The notes beneath the pieces are model-generated. The model searched no databases. It was not told the origin of the DNA and was given only the letters and a program-made list of their open reading frames with translations. A stretch of DNA of 64,000 nucleotides from Vulcanisaeta thermophila (GTDB taxonomy: Archaea > Thermoproteota > Thermoprotei > Thermoproteales > Thermocladiaceae): contig NZ_BCLI01000004.1 in the NCBI RefSeq assembly GCF_001748385.1, forward strand, positions 496,001 to 560,000. Reading direction: 5' to 3'. Shown piece after piece: positions 50,508 through 59,549 of the stretch. Every line of letters begins with the position of its first letter. Positions within the stretch are counted from its first letter, which is position 1. The position numbers were made by a program, and so were the translations under genes.

Positions 50508-51154
50508 ATGCTGGAAAGATTATGGCGAGGGATAGCCATTGTGTACGTAAGCCCTGCGGTAAACCCATGGCTCAACGACTAGCTGAGCTCATTCACAGCG
50601 TGGGTGCGCCAGTTGTTGTTTATAAGTACGGGCAGGTGGGCGTGGACGATCTATGGCGCTACTTCGATGCGGTAATACTCATAATGGCACTTAGCGGTGC
50701 TGTGAGGGTAATATGCAACTCGGGCAAAGCCCCCAATAAAGGTGCCCTGTCCCTGGTCCTTGTGGTTAACGACACAGGTAATTATGTAATACCACTACTA
50801 AATGCCCACTACGGCGCCAATGAGCTGGCCCTTGAGCTTGCCCATATGCTTAATGCCGAGGCCGTGATCACGACAGCGACGGAGAACCTGGGACTAACAA
50901 GCATTGAGGAATTGGCTAGGGAGTTGAATTGCGAGATAGTAAACCCCGAATTACTACCTAGGGTCTACGACTCACTACTAAGGGGTGAGGCCATTTGTGT
51001 TAGCGGGGTAGACAGACTACTCAGCAACGTCCGCGGTAATTACGAGGAAACAACTGCAGTGGGGATAATCATAGCGGTAATAGTGGTACTGTTAATAATC
51101 ACCGTAACAGAGCACCTATTCAAGCATCAAGGGATTGGTGCTCAACGATTATAA
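50508..51154 (+). pseudogene. cbiG: CbiG-like gene split by a frameshift, C-terminal domain absent
   Basis: From ATG 50508 the first frame gives MLERLWRGIAIVYVSPAVNP, the opening strand of CbiG, and then stops at 50580. A second frame continues from about 50565 (AQRLAELIHSVGAPVVVYKYG) through FDAVILIMALSGAVRVI, LLNAHYGANELALELAHMLNA and VITTATENLGLTSIEEL. This is the CbiG N-terminal domain (acetaldehyde release in anaerobic corrin synthesis). Instead of the CbiG C-terminal domain it ends with a hydrophobic helix (AVGIIIAVIVVLLIITV). So the gene looks shifted and truncated. A sequencing error is the alternative for the shift. Confidence 0.6.
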
Positions 51155-51504
51155 ACAACTGTAGTGTCAACAGCATAGCATTACCTATCCTCACCTAACT
51201 TCATGCTTATTGCGTACCGGTTCACACACCGGCCACAGGATCGTGGCTGATAATACAGTAATCATACGGGAGATTTTTATGAACAACTATGATGGAGCCA
51301 ATTGGGTTTTCTACTCCATACACCGTTAGAGATGCGTTGGGTTGTTATCAATGGCCATACTCCCTATCTTAAACTCAGCCTTTGAGTCAATTAGAATGAG
51401 TATGGTCCTGAATAAAGGCTCTAGTTATTTAAGGTATGATGGGTAATGGAGTTGCGAATTAAAAAAGCCCGGCAATGCAAATGGCTAAGGTAGGATGACC
51501 GTTA
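51155..51504. other. Apparently non-coding degraded stretch
   Basis: About 350 nt between the CbiG-like and FeoB-like remnants with stops in all frames I followed. There is a small hairpin CCGGT/ACCGG near 51218-51233. I see no RNA gene or intact ORF; it probably derives from lost coding sequence. Confidence 0.35.
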
Positions 51505-51765
51505 TGGTGTCCTTGGTTTATTAATGACAACAGGTGGTTTAGGGTCGCTCTCCCATGCGCCCCTACCTCCATGATAGCATTCCTGGTGTTCATGGTCTCC
51601 TACTCATCATGCATAGCTGCGTTGGCGAGCCTAAGCTCCATCGTGGGCATCAAGCTAGTGTTACTAACATTAATTATGCAATTCATCTTCTCCTATGCCT
51701 TAGCCACGGCCTCGTACTACGTAACGACGGTGCTACAAAAGATATTTATAGCATTGGTGACCTAG
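51505..51765 (+). pseudogene. FeoB-like C-terminal fragment
   Basis: The frame open from about 51500 to 51765 reads WFRVALPCAPTSMIAFLVF, SYSSCIAALASLSSIVGIKLVLLTLIMQFIF and SYALATASYY, which resembles the last membrane segments of ferrous iron transporter FeoB. The GTPase domain and most of the membrane core are missing upstream, so it cannot be a working transporter. An independent small membrane protein is possible but less likely. Confidence 0.5.
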
Positions 51766-51774
51766 GTTATCATA

Positions 51775-52551
51775 GTGCAGTTTGATAAGGAGGCCATCCT
51801 CAAGGCTTTAAAGGAGGATGAGAGCTTTAGGTACGCCGTCCTAGGACTATTGGGTATTGATAAGATCCTTCAGAGTATTGATGAAAATACCAAGGCCATT
51901 AGGGCGCTTCAGGAGCAGGTAAAGTCGCTGGATACACGGTTCATAGCTTTGCAGGAGCAGGTTAGGTCGTTACAAGAACAAGTTAAGTCCTTGCAGGAGC
52001 AATTCATAGCCCTGCAGGAGCAGGTAAAGGCTTTGCAAGCCCAATTCGTAACGTTACAAGAACAAGTCAAGTCATTACAGGAGCAGGTGAGGACTTTACA
52101 GGCTCAGTTTGTTTCGTTGGAGGCCCAGGTGAATGAGCATACAAAGGCCATTAGGGAATTGGCCATTAGGATAAATGCCCTGGGTACCAGATGGGGCGTG
52201 GTTACTGAGGAGGCCTTTAGGGACTCCATAAAGTACCTAGTCGAGGATTTATTGAAGACATACAAGGTCAGTAAGTGGGTTTACTATGATGCTGAAGGTA
52301 TTGTTTATGGTTACCCCAGCTTGGTGGATGTTGACGTGCTCATAAGGGATACGGAGCACATACTGGTGGAGTTCAAGTCATATGTGGATAGGGCGGATGT
52401 TACTGAGTTGTATAGGATTGGGCAGCTCTACGAGAAGGCTAATGGCATCAAGCCCAGGCTGCTAATGGTGGCCTCCGCAATTAGGAGGAGGGCTAAGGAG
52501 CTGGCTGACCAGCTTGGGATTGCATGCAGGGGTTCGGTACTTGATTACTAA
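51775..52551 (+). CDS. Coiled-coil DUF3782-like protein with PD-(D/E)XK-type domain
   Basis: The 258-residue protein has residues 45-121 as eleven near-perfect heptads (LQEQVKS, LQEQFIA, LQAQFVT and similar), a long coiled coil. The C-terminal half has VDVDVLIRDTEHILVEFKSYV, the D-x(n)-E-x-K arrangement of PD-(D/E)XK nucleases. The combination is typical of DUF3782 proteins common in Crenarchaeota; their role is unknown. GTG 51775 is about 29 nt from GATATTTATA. It converges, overlapping by 4 nt, with the PaREP1-like gene. Confidence 0.8.
   Translation: MQFDKEAILKALKEDESFRYAVLGLLGIDKILQSIDENTKAIRALQEQVKSLDTRFIALQEQVRSLQEQVKSLQEQFIALQEQVKALQAQFVTLQEQVKSLQEQVRTLQAQFVSLEAQVNEHTKAIRELAIRINALGTRWGVVTEEAFRDSIKYLVEDLLKTYKVSKWVYYDAEGIVYGYPSLVDVDVLIRDTEHILVEFKSYVDRADVTELYRIGQLYEKANGIKPRLLMVASAIRRRAKELADQLGIACRGSVLDY
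51909..52140 (+). repeat. Degenerate 21/42-nt tandem repeat (coiled-coil heptads)
   Basis: The DNA coding for the eleven heptads repeats with a 21-nt period and stronger 42-nt similarity (e.g. TTGCAGGAGCA, TTACAAGAACA variants). Synonymous differences between units show it is old rather than a fresh expansion. Confidence 0.6.
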
Positions 52552-53057
52552 CAAGCCTCACTGGGGTTTGTGCTCAACCTCTTCACCCAATCCAGGGTCT
52601 TGCTCACCAGGTGCCTAATGTCCCTATCCACATCGTGTAAATCCGCGTACCTACTCACCAAGCCCTCCCTATCCAAGCCATTGTATTGAAACTCTTGTAG
52701 GCTCAGAGCCAATTCCGTTAGGTACAGTAATTCCCACCCGTACTTATCGATCAACGCGCTGTCCACCTCCCTAAGCCTGCTCGTGGGCATCATGGCAATT
52801 ATGACGTCAGCCCTGGCCCTGGGCTTATTCAACTTATCCCTCACAACACCGGGGAACCTAGTCATCATCAAGTCCCTATTCAACGCAACAATGGCAGTCA
52901 ATAGAGCCTTCCAACCCTGAAAGGCCTTGCCAGCGGCATTCCTGTATAGTCCCTGGTCCAGGAACTTAAGGGCTAATTGCCCCTCACTCTCGGCCTCCCT
53001 AAGCCTAATGCTCACATAACCCTTCAAATCACGCCGGGGAGGGGCAAAACTCGACAC
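52548..53057 (-). CDS. PaREP1-like protein
   Basis: The 169-residue helical protein includes RLREAESEGQLALKFLDQGLYRNAAGKAFQGWKALLTAIVAL, matching the PaREP1/HEPN-like helical families expanded in Thermoproteales. HEPN-like members can be RNases, but no R-x4-6-H motif stands out to me. GTG 53057 is 25 nt from GCTTAAATTA. Divergent from cbiZ. Confidence 0.72.
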   Translation of the reverse strand: MSSFAPPRRDLKGYVSIRLREAESEGQLALKFLDQGLYRNAAGKAFQGWKALLTAIVALNRDLMMTRFPGVVRDKLNKPRARADVIIAMMPTSRLREVDSALIDKYGWELLYLTELALSLQEFQYNGLDREGLVSRYADLHDVDRDIRHLVSKTLDWVKRLSTNPSEAC

Positions 53058-53130
53058 TTGAATTTACGTTAATGAATAATTTAAGCCTTATACTGTAACT
53101 AACATTGCTCATTAGTTAAGGTAGTGCAGT

Positions 53131-53140
53131 GCTTATAAAT
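53131..53140 (+). promoter_or_regulatory. TATA element of the cbiZ-like gene
   Basis: GCTTATAAAT, centred 25 nt before ATG 53161; the promoter of the interrupted gene appears intact. Confidence 0.55.
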
Positions 53141-53160
53141 AGGATGTATAACCTACATCG

Positions 53161-53922
53161 ATGCCTTGCAAACCCATGGACTTTAAACCAATACCCAATA
53201 GAGAGTTATGGTCGCGCGATGGGGTCAGTGCCAGGATATTCTATCAGGAGTACCAGGGCATCGGTGTTAAGACACTCCTTGTGAGCTTCCCAGAGGTTAG
53301 AAGGGCCTTATCCACAATGCATGGCTTTGTGAGTGTGAGGCATGTGTGTAATAATTACGCACCACCGGAACTATGGTGCTCCCTACACAAGGCCTAATTC
53401 AGGGATGCGTATATCAATGAATTACTACTTCAGCTAAGGGTTTTACCCAGTGAGTACGTGTGCTTGGGTACTGGTGTTGATATGGATAACGTAGCCTATG
53501 CTGAGGAGTCCTATAGGGATCTTTGGGTTGCCGCGTTCACCACCGCGGGTGTTAAGGGCAATGCCATGAGGGCTGGTTATGACGCTGCCACTAAGTACGA
53601 GGTTGATGGGGAGTTCCTTGATGTGGGGACTATAAATATTATATTAATAACCAACGCATCCCTAACGGATGCTGCCATGGCTAGGGCATTGATTACAATT
53701 ACCGAGGCAAAGGTTGCCGCGCTCCAGGACCTAGATGTGAGGAGTAGTTACAACCAGAGTTACCAAGCCACGGGGACGGGCACGGATAACGTGGTCATTG
53801 TGAGCGGCAATGGTATTAAGGTGACTTACACGGGTGGTCATGCGAAGGCTGGCGAGTTAATTGCTAGGGCCGTGCTTGAATCCGTTAAGGAGGCTGTTAA
53901 GAAGGGTGGGAATTACGCATAG
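53161..53922 (+). pseudogene. cbiZ: Adenosylcobinamide amidohydrolase (CbiZ) interrupted by one in-frame TAA
   Basis: One frame runs from ATG 53161 to 53922 (about 253 codons) with a single TAA at 53395-53397. Before it: LLVSFPEVRRALSTMHGF and VRHVCNNYAP. After it: CLGTGVDMDNVAYAEES, AFTTAGVKGNAMRAG, GTINIILITNASLTDAAMARALITITEAKVAAL and TGTGTDNVVIV, as in CbiZ, which salvages cobamides by cutting off the lower-ligand loop. Everything but the stop is preserved, including the promoter, and CobT follows. Options are a very recent pseudogene, stop readthrough, two-part expression or a base error. Confidence 0.72.
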
Positions 53923-53938
53923 GGGCTTCTCAGTGCAT

Positions 53939-54892
53939 ATGGGTTACTTCGAGGATTTCGAGAAGGCCCTTAGTAAGGGCTTTGTGTTCGTTTTGGTAAT
54001 TGGAACCACAGATACCAGCTTAATACCCGGAATTACCATTGCGGGTGCCAATCCAGAGTTAACACATTACACGCCGGCAGCCGATGCCGAGTACCTAGTG
54101 CTTGGTAAATGCCGCGTCATACCCACAGTACCCATGACCCCCGATGGAAAACCAACACCAGCATTAATAACGAGGGCGGCCCTTAGGCTAGCCGGGGCAG
54201 GCTCTATCGTAGTAAACGCGGGTGCTAAGGTTAAGCCGAGTATACCGTATGTGGAGCTCGGTGGTGAGCCTGGCGGCGATATTAGGAGGGGCAGGGCCCT
54301 TAATTACAGGGTCATTGAGAGGATAGTGAATAATGGATTGGTCCTTGGTGAGAGCCTGGGTAGGATTAGCCCGTCACTTGTGATTGGTGAGTCAATACCC
54401 GGCGGTACCACTACGGCAATGGCGTTCTTAGTGGCCATGGGCTACGACGCCTGGGGCAAGATGTCAAGCGCATCGCCCGTTAATCCAAGGGAGTTAAAGA
54501 TCGCAGTAGTTAAGGAGACCCTCAGGAATGCCGGGATAAACGAGCCGGTCACAGACCCACTGGCCGCCTCCTCGAAGGTTGGTGATCCCGTTGTTCCTGC
54601 CATGGCGTCAATAGCCATTGGCGCCGTTAGGGCTGGTGCCAAGGTATTGTTGGCAGGGGGTACCCAAATGGGTGCCGTACTGGCATTTATCAAGTCATTC
54701 AGTGGGGATGCCCTGGGGAGCATAGCCATCGGCACCACTAGGTGGTTAGTGAATGATAAAACCGCGGACTTACTGGGCCTTGTTAAGGAGGTGGCTCAGG
54801 TGCCCGTGGTATCGGCAGACCTAGACTTCAGCGATATGCCCTACGATGGGTTGAGGGCTTACGTTGAGGGACGTAAAGAACGAGGTACTTAG
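53939..54892 (+). CDS. cobT: Nicotinate mononucleotide-dependent phosphoribosyltransferase CobT (archaeal)
   Basis: The 317-residue protein includes FVLVIGTTDTSLIPGITIAGANPELTHYTPAADAEYL, VELGGEPGGDIRRG, GESIPGGTTTAMAFLVAMGYDAWGKMSSA and LLAGGTQMGAVLAFI, the archaeal CobT family. It activates the lower-ligand base of cobamides. ATG 53939 (or GTG 53933) matches the family N-terminus. After the annotated stop, the +1 frame continues DVKNEVLRNYEELLRLREGG, suggesting a small C-terminal frameshift or drift. Confidence 0.88.
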   Translation: MGYFEDFEKALSKGFVFVLVIGTTDTSLIPGITIAGANPELTHYTPAADAEYLVLGKCRVIPTVPMTPDGKPTPALITRAALRLAGAGSIVVNAGAKVKPSIPYVELGGEPGGDIRRGRALNYRVIERIVNNGLVLGESLGRISPSLVIGESIPGGTTTAMAFLVAMGYDAWGKMSSASPVNPRELKIAVVKETLRNAGINEPVTDPLAASSKVGDPVVPAMASIAIGAVRAGAKVLLAGGTQMGAVLAFIKSFSGDALGSIAIGTTRWLVNDKTADLLGLVKEVAQVPVVSADLDFSDMPYDGLRAYVEGRKERGT

Positions 54893-54978
54893 GAATTACG
54901 AGGAATTGCTGAGGCTCAGGGAGGGAGGTAACCCTGGCGTTGAAAAGCCTAATAAGTAAGGTGTTGATGCCCTGATTA

Positions 54979-55332
54979 ATGGGTCATGTATGGGTTAAGG
55001 CTAGGATTGGGGACCTTGAAATGAGGAGGGTTATTGAGGTGGACGCGCTCGTGGATACCGGCGCGACGTTGACCGTGATACCGCAGTCCCTGGCCAGGGA
55101 ATTAGGGCTTAACGTTACGGGCAAGTCCACCGTAATGAGCACGGGCGGTTTATTGGAGCTTGAGCGTACGAGGGTTTGGGTGGAGCTTGAGGGTAGGGGT
55201 GAGGTGGTTCCCGCATTGATCTCAGGCACCGTGGACAAGGTCCTAATTGGGGTGACAACCCTGGAGGTCCTGGGGCTCCAAGTGGATCCAGTCACGGGTA
55301 GGTTAAGGGAATGGACAATACTACTGTATTAA
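54979..55332 (+). CDS. Clan AA retropepsin-like aspartic protease family protein
   Basis: The 117-residue single-domain protein contains ALVDTGATLTVIP (the D-T-G catalytic motif), STGGLLELERTRVWVEL and a second half KVLIGVTTLEVLGLQVDP. It would need to dimerise for activity, as in retropepsins. Small clan AA proteins of this type are common in archaea with unknown substrates. It lies 86 nt after cobT, in an apparently separate transcript. Confidence 0.8.
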   Translation: MGHVWVKARIGDLEMRRVIEVDALVDTGATLTVIPQSLARELGLNVTGKSTVMSTGGLLELERTRVWVELEGRGEVVPALISGTVDKVLIGVTTLEVLGLQVDPVTGRLREWTILLY

Positions 55333-55348
55333 CAGTCGATTACACACC

Positions 55349-56146
55349 CTACTCCTTGTAATACTCAGGACTTGGGAATTTACCCTCCTTAACCTCACTA
55401 ACGTAATTACTCACCGCACTCCTTATCATAGAGGCAACGTCAGCGTACTTCTTGGCAAAACTGGGCGGCTTCTCACTGAGCCCTATTACGTCGTGAAGTA
55501 CCAGTATTTGCCCATCACAGTACGGGCCGGCCCCAATGCATATTGTTGGTATTTTCACGGACTCGGTAACCTCCCTCGCCAAGCCCGCGGGCACAAACTC
55601 AATGACTATGGCAAAGGCGCCGGCCTCCTCAAGGGCTTTGGCGTCCTCCAGGATCTTCCTCCTCTGCTCCTCACTCCTACCCATCATCCTAAAACCACCC
55701 AGCGTGAGCACCCTCTGTGGGTTTAGCCCAATGTGCCCCATGACCGGTATACCGGCCTTGATGAGCCTTTCAATTATCTTCACTATTTCCTGCCCACCCT
55801 CGGGCTTAACAGCCTCTGCACCGGCCCTAATTAGCTTAGAGGCGTTTTTCAGGGCATCCTTAGGGCTTGTTTCATAAGTCATAAAGGGCATATCAGCCAC
55901 TATCAATGCCTTGGGCCTTGCCCTGGCCACGGCGGCCACGTGTACCAGCATTTCGGTGAGGGTTACGGGTATGGTGCTTTCATAGCCCAGGACCACCATG
56001 CCCAGGGAGTCACCAACCAGTATACCATCAACCCCGGCTTCATCAACGAGCTTGGCCGTTGGGTAGTCATAGGCCGTTATCATGGCAATCCTCCTCTTAC
56101 CCTTACTCTCCAGGAAGTACCTAACCGTCACCTTCCTCCTCTCCAT
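55349..56146 (-). CDS. panB: Ketopantoate hydroxymethyltransferase
   Basis: The 265-residue PanB shows KRRIAMITAYDYPTAKLVDEAGVDGILVGDSLGMVVLGYESTIPVT, DMPFMTYETSPKDAL, VKPEGGQEI, GHIGLNPQ and FVPAGLAREVTESVKIPTICIGAG. It makes ketopantoate from 2-ketoisovalerate for CoA synthesis. TATTAAAA lies 26-28 nt before the ATG. It precedes the phosphopantothenate synthetase region and complements PanE at 62284. Confidence 0.95.
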   Translation of the reverse strand: MERRKVTVRYFLESKGKRRIAMITAYDYPTAKLVDEAGVDGILVGDSLGMVVLGYESTIPVTLTEMLVHVAAVARARPKALIVADMPFMTYETSPKDALKNASKLIRAGAEAVKPEGGQEIVKIIERLIKAGIPVMGHIGLNPQRVLTLGGFRMMGRSEEQRRKILEDAKALEEAGAFAIVIEFVPAGLAREVTESVKIPTICIGAGPYCDGQILVLHDVIGLSEKPPSFAKKYADVASMIRSAVSNYVSEVKEGKFPSPEYYKE

Positions 56147-56189
56147 TAAGTAGAAGCCCTGAATTGGATTTTAATACTTAATTGATTAC

Positions 56190-57023
56190 CTAAGCCGTTT
56201 TGGAGTCCTTGGGGAACTCTAGTAAAACCCCTCTCTGGGCTAGTTCCATCAGCCTTCTGGATATGTGCATTAACACCCTCCTCAGGTTCTCATCATTATT
56301 AAAGCCCCTAACTATCTCCTCAAGCTCCTCCCTGGGCTTTGCCCTGAGCTCCCTGGCCATCTTCACCATGTTCGGTATGGCCCTAACCACGTTATCTACG
56401 ATTGTTATGCTGGCTGCCCTTGCGGTTCTCGATAGTGGGTTTAGGTCTATTGCTATCACGGTCTTACCCATCCTCCTCAGGGCCTCTGTCCTGTCACCAT
56501 CCTCCAGAGGCACCAGGACTACGTCAGCCACGTAGATACCCCTACACGATACTCTGCGTCTCTCACTGAAGAGCTCGGGGATTACGCAGGATGCATCATC
56601 ACCCACGCCGAGGACCTCTTTAGCCCCATTCTCACGCAGGACCCTGGCAATCAACTCCTCCCTCTCCCTGGTCCTGTAGAATAGGTTAACCTCAACCTTA
56701 GCATTAACCAATTCCGCCAGCTCCACGATATCCCTTGGCACGAGGGCCGCAGTATTCCCATTAACGGATATCACGGGATTCCGGGCAAGGAGTAACGCGG
56801 CCACGGCGGCCCTTTCCGCATTCAGCGCCTCATCAATCGTGACCTCGCCAATTAAGTAATCAAAGCATTCACCACGTCCATGGGCCATGAGCCCCTGCAG
56901 GGCCACGTAGCCCTCCTTAACACCATCCACAAGCCTCTCCCTAATCAGTAGGGACTCTCTCCGTGGATGGTTAATGGGTATCACGGGCGCCACAACACGT
57001 TGGCCCTTATAAGGAGTATTCAT
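56190..57023 (-). CDS. Archaeal phosphopantothenate synthetase
   Basis: The 277-residue protein matches the archaeal PPS (formerly DUF137) family: PINHPRRESLLIRERLVDGVKEGYVALQGLMAHGRGECFDYLIGE, VSVNGNTAALVP-like ISVNGNTAALVP, LVNAKVEVNLFYRTRER and VIAIDLNPLSRTARAASITIVDNVVRAIP. It joins 4-phosphopantoate and beta-alanine. The ATG at 57023 shows only a weak A/T element upstream. It forms a CoA cluster with PanB and the pantoate kinase at 49625. Confidence 0.9.
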   Translation of the reverse strand: MNTPYKGQRVVAPVIPINHPRRESLLIRERLVDGVKEGYVALQGLMAHGRGECFDYLIGEVTIDEALNAERAAVAALLLARNPVISVNGNTAALVPRDIVELAELVNAKVEVNLFYRTREREELIARVLRENGAKEVLGVGDDASCVIPELFSERRRVSCRGIYVADVVLVPLEDGDRTEALRRMGKTVIAIDLNPLSRTARAASITIVDNVVRAIPNMVKMARELRAKPREELEEIVRGFNNDENLRRVLMHISRRLMELAQRGVLLEFPKDSKTA

Positions 57024-57167
57024 GTGGTTAATTACGTGGGGTTACGCGCCATCGAATTCCACTGATTTGGCAAATTATGCCGAATCTTCACTAAGACCCA
57101 CATAACCACTCAACGCAGCGCCTTGCCCAGCAATGATTGAATTCCTCAGCAACTTCCCCTAAGGTTG

Positions 57168-58094
57168 ATGAATAGGGGGTCGTTGATTGAGGAGGTCAAA
57201 AGGTTGAAGCAGGAGAGGAATGCCATAATACTGGGCCATAACTACATGGACATGGATGTACAGTTGGTGGCCGACTTCACGGGTGACTCCTACGACCTGG
57301 CACTCAGGGCCATGGAGACCAAGGCCGATGTAATAGTCTTCGCGGGGGTTAGGTTCATGGCTGAGCAGGCCAAGGCCCTGAATTACGATAGGGAGGTACT
57401 ATCACCGGACCTGAATGCTGGGTGCACCATAGCGGATGCGCTGGATAGGGAGACCCTGAGGGAGTATAGGGAGAGGTACCCAAGGGCCCCCGTGGTCCTT
57501 TACGTAAACTCCAACGTTGATGTCAAGGCAATGGCGGATTACATCGTCACCTCATCAACCGCGGTTAAGGTTGTTAAGAAGATACCCAGTGATGTTGTTA
57601 TTTTCGGACCAGACTACAACCTGGCCACCTACGTTGAGAGGATGACTGGTAAGAGGATAATCAAGGTGCCACCCAATGGTAAGTGCATTGTGCATGGAAA
57701 CTACGTGCCGGGATACGTCAAGGATGCAAGGGCTAGGTACCCAGGGGCTAAGGTAATGATACACCCTGAGGCACCCCTTAACGTTATTGACCTAGCGGAC
57801 TTCGTGGGCTCCACAAACCAGATGATAGAATTTGCAAGGAATAGCGAGGCCAGGGAGTTCATAGTGGGTACGGAGATTGGGATGATAAACGCACTTAAAC
57901 TAAAGGTCCCAGGTAAGGAATTCTACCCATTAACCACCGAGCCCATAGCACGCTGTCCTTTTATGGCCATGATCACTTTGGAGAAGGTTTATAGGTCCTT
58001 GAGGGATAGTATTTATAGGGTTGAGATGCCCAGGAGTATGGCTGAGGCTGTTAAGGAGGCTTTCGAGAGGACTAGGAAGTTACTTGGTGATTAG
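57168..58094 (+). CDS. nadA: Quinolinate synthase
   Basis: The 308-residue NadA has AIILGHNYMDMDVQLVADFTGDS, FAGVRFMAEQAKALN, and 4Fe-4S cysteines in NAGCTIAD, NGKCIVHGN and ARCPFMAM. It condenses iminoaspartate with dihydroxyacetone phosphate. ATG 57168 or TTG 57165 starts the gene; the upstream spacer lacks a good TATA. nadB follows after 3 nt and nadC overlaps nadB, so all three are one operon. Confidence 0.95.
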   Translation: MNRGSLIEEVKRLKQERNAIILGHNYMDMDVQLVADFTGDSYDLALRAMETKADVIVFAGVRFMAEQAKALNYDREVLSPDLNAGCTIADALDRETLREYRERYPRAPVVLYVNSNVDVKAMADYIVTSSTAVKVVKKIPSDVVIFGPDYNLATYVERMTGKRIIKVPPNGKCIVHGNYVPGYVKDARARYPGAKVMIHPEAPLNVIDLADFVGSTNQMIEFARNSEAREFIVGTEIGMINALKLKVPGKEFYPLTTEPIARCPFMAMITLEKVYRSLRDSIYRVEMPRSMAEAVKEAFERTRKLLGD

Positions 58095-58097
58095 GCA

Positions 58098-59549
58098 ATG
58101 ATCTACATAATCGGCAGTGGTATAGCGGGGCTCTCAGCAGCAATCTCACTAAAAATGAGTAATTACCCAGTTACCGTGATTACCAAGAGGATCCATGGGG
58201 GCTCAAGCTACGAATCAAGGGGTGGAATAGCAGCCGCAACGGCGCCCGATGACTCGCCTGAGCTCCATGCGCGGGACACCATAGCCGTGGGTGATGGATT
58301 ATGCGATGTTAAGTCAGTGGATTACTTCACAAGGGAGGCTCCAGGGGTCATAGAGACCCTGGAGAAGTGGGGCTTTGAGTTCGATGAGGACCTTAGGCTT
58401 GAGGCTGGCCATAGTAGGAGGAGGGTTCACCATAGGACGGACTCCACGGGCATGTTCCTAGCGAACTTCCTACTTGAACTAGCCACTAAGCTTGGTATTA
58501 ACATTGTTGAGGATAGGGTTGTGGCATTGAAGGTTAGGGACAACGCCGTCAAGGGCTTCGTAACCGCCGGCGGTGTTTCCGTTGAGGATGTTGATTCCGT
58601 GATCCTAGCAACAGGTGGTTATGCATACCTCTGGAGCTACACCTCAAACCCACGTGATAATACGGGTGATAGTATTGCCCTAGCCTTTAGAGCTGGTGCT
58701 GTTGTTGGTGATTTAGAGTTCGTTCAGTTTCACCCCACAGTAACCATAGTAGGTGGTGAATCCTTCCTATTAACGGAGACCCTTAGGGGTGAGGGCGCTG
58801 TTTTAATTAACGACAGGGGTGAGAGGTTTGCCTTCAAGTACCATGAGAAGGGTGAGTTAGCACCTAGAGATGTGCTGTCCAGGGCTATTTACAATGAGTA
58901 TAGGCTTGGGCGCAGGGTTTACATGGATCTAAAGCCCATTGATGATTTCGAGGTCAAGTTCCCATTGGTTAACGAGTTCCTGAGGCGCCATGGGCTTACC
59001 AAGAATGACTTAATACCCGTAGTCCCCGGCGCCCATTACTCAATAGGTGGTGTTAGGGTTAATATCAAGGGTGAATCAACAATAAGGGGGCTTTACGTAA
59101 TTGGCGAGGCCGCAGACACGGGGCTACACGGCGCCAATAGGCTAGCCAGCAATTCGCTGCTTGAGGCCCTGGTCATGGGGATAAACATGCCATTCTACAT
59201 TGGTGAGGGTTGGGAAGGCCCTGACCTAAGTGATGGTGAGGTCCTAGGCATTAAATTACCAGGTAATGGCCGTGAGGTGAGTCTTGAGGAGATTAGGAAG
59301 TTTAATTGGGATTACCTGGGCATTGTTAGGGATGGGGATGGATTAAGTAGGTTGGTTAGTATTTACGAGGGTGCTTACTTAATGGGGTTTGATGAGTGGT
59401 CAAACGCGGCGCTGGTTTCGTACTTAACAGCCAAGGCAGCCCTTATGAGGGAGGAGTCACGGGGCTCGCATTACAGGGTTGATTATCCTGAAAAGGACGA
59501 TGCTAGGTTTAGGAGGAGGATTTACCTCAGGGTGGTGGGTCATGATTGA
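58098..59549 (+). CDS. nadB: L-aspartate oxidase
   Basis: The 483-residue flavoprotein starts [16 protein letters not shown], then [63 protein letters not shown] and [13 protein letters not shown]...[31 protein letters not shown]. These are the NadB/fumarate reductase flavoprotein motifs. It makes iminoaspartate for NadA. The C-terminal helical domain is shorter than in E. coli. It overlaps nadC by 8 nt. Confidence 0.95.
   Translation: MIYIIGSGIAGLSAAISLKMSNYPVTVITKRIHGGSSYESRGGIAAATAPDDSPELHARDTIAVGDGLCDVKSVDYFTREAPGVIETLEKWGFEFDEDLRLEAGHSRRRVHHRTDSTGMFLANFLLELATKLGINIVEDRVVALKVRDNAVKGFVTAGGVSVEDVDSVILATGGYAYLWSYTSNPRDNTGDSIALAFRAGAVVGDLEFVQFHPTVTIVGGESFLLTETLRGEGAVLINDRGERFAFKYHEKGELAPRDVLSRAIYNEYRLGRRVYMDLKPIDDFEVKFPLVNEFLRRHGLTKNDLIPVVPGAHYSIGGVRVNIKGESTIRGLYVIGEAADTGLHGANRLASNSLLEALVMGINMPFYIGEGWEGPDLSDGEVLGIKLPGNGREVSLEEIRKFNWDYLGIVRDGDGLSRLVSIYEGAYLMGFDEWSNAALVSYLTAKAALMREESRGSHYRVDYPEKDDARFRRRIYLRVVGHD

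Noticed and set aside
51909-52140. CRISPR-like or VNTR-like repeat
   Set aside because: The repeats are in-frame heptads of a coiled coil with synonymous differences and no spacers.
53060-53160. Cobalamin riboswitch before cbiZ
   Set aside because: The TATA-to-ATG distance of about 25 nt leaves no room for a leader.
53395-53397. Recoding of the cbiZ stop as an unusual amino acid
   Set aside because: TAA is not used for pyrrolysine or selenocysteine, and no such machinery or SECIS-like structure is visible.
57024-57164. tRNA or small RNA in the PPS to nadA spacer
   Set aside because: No TPsiC-like GTTCGAATC block, acceptor pairing or stable fold could be traced.
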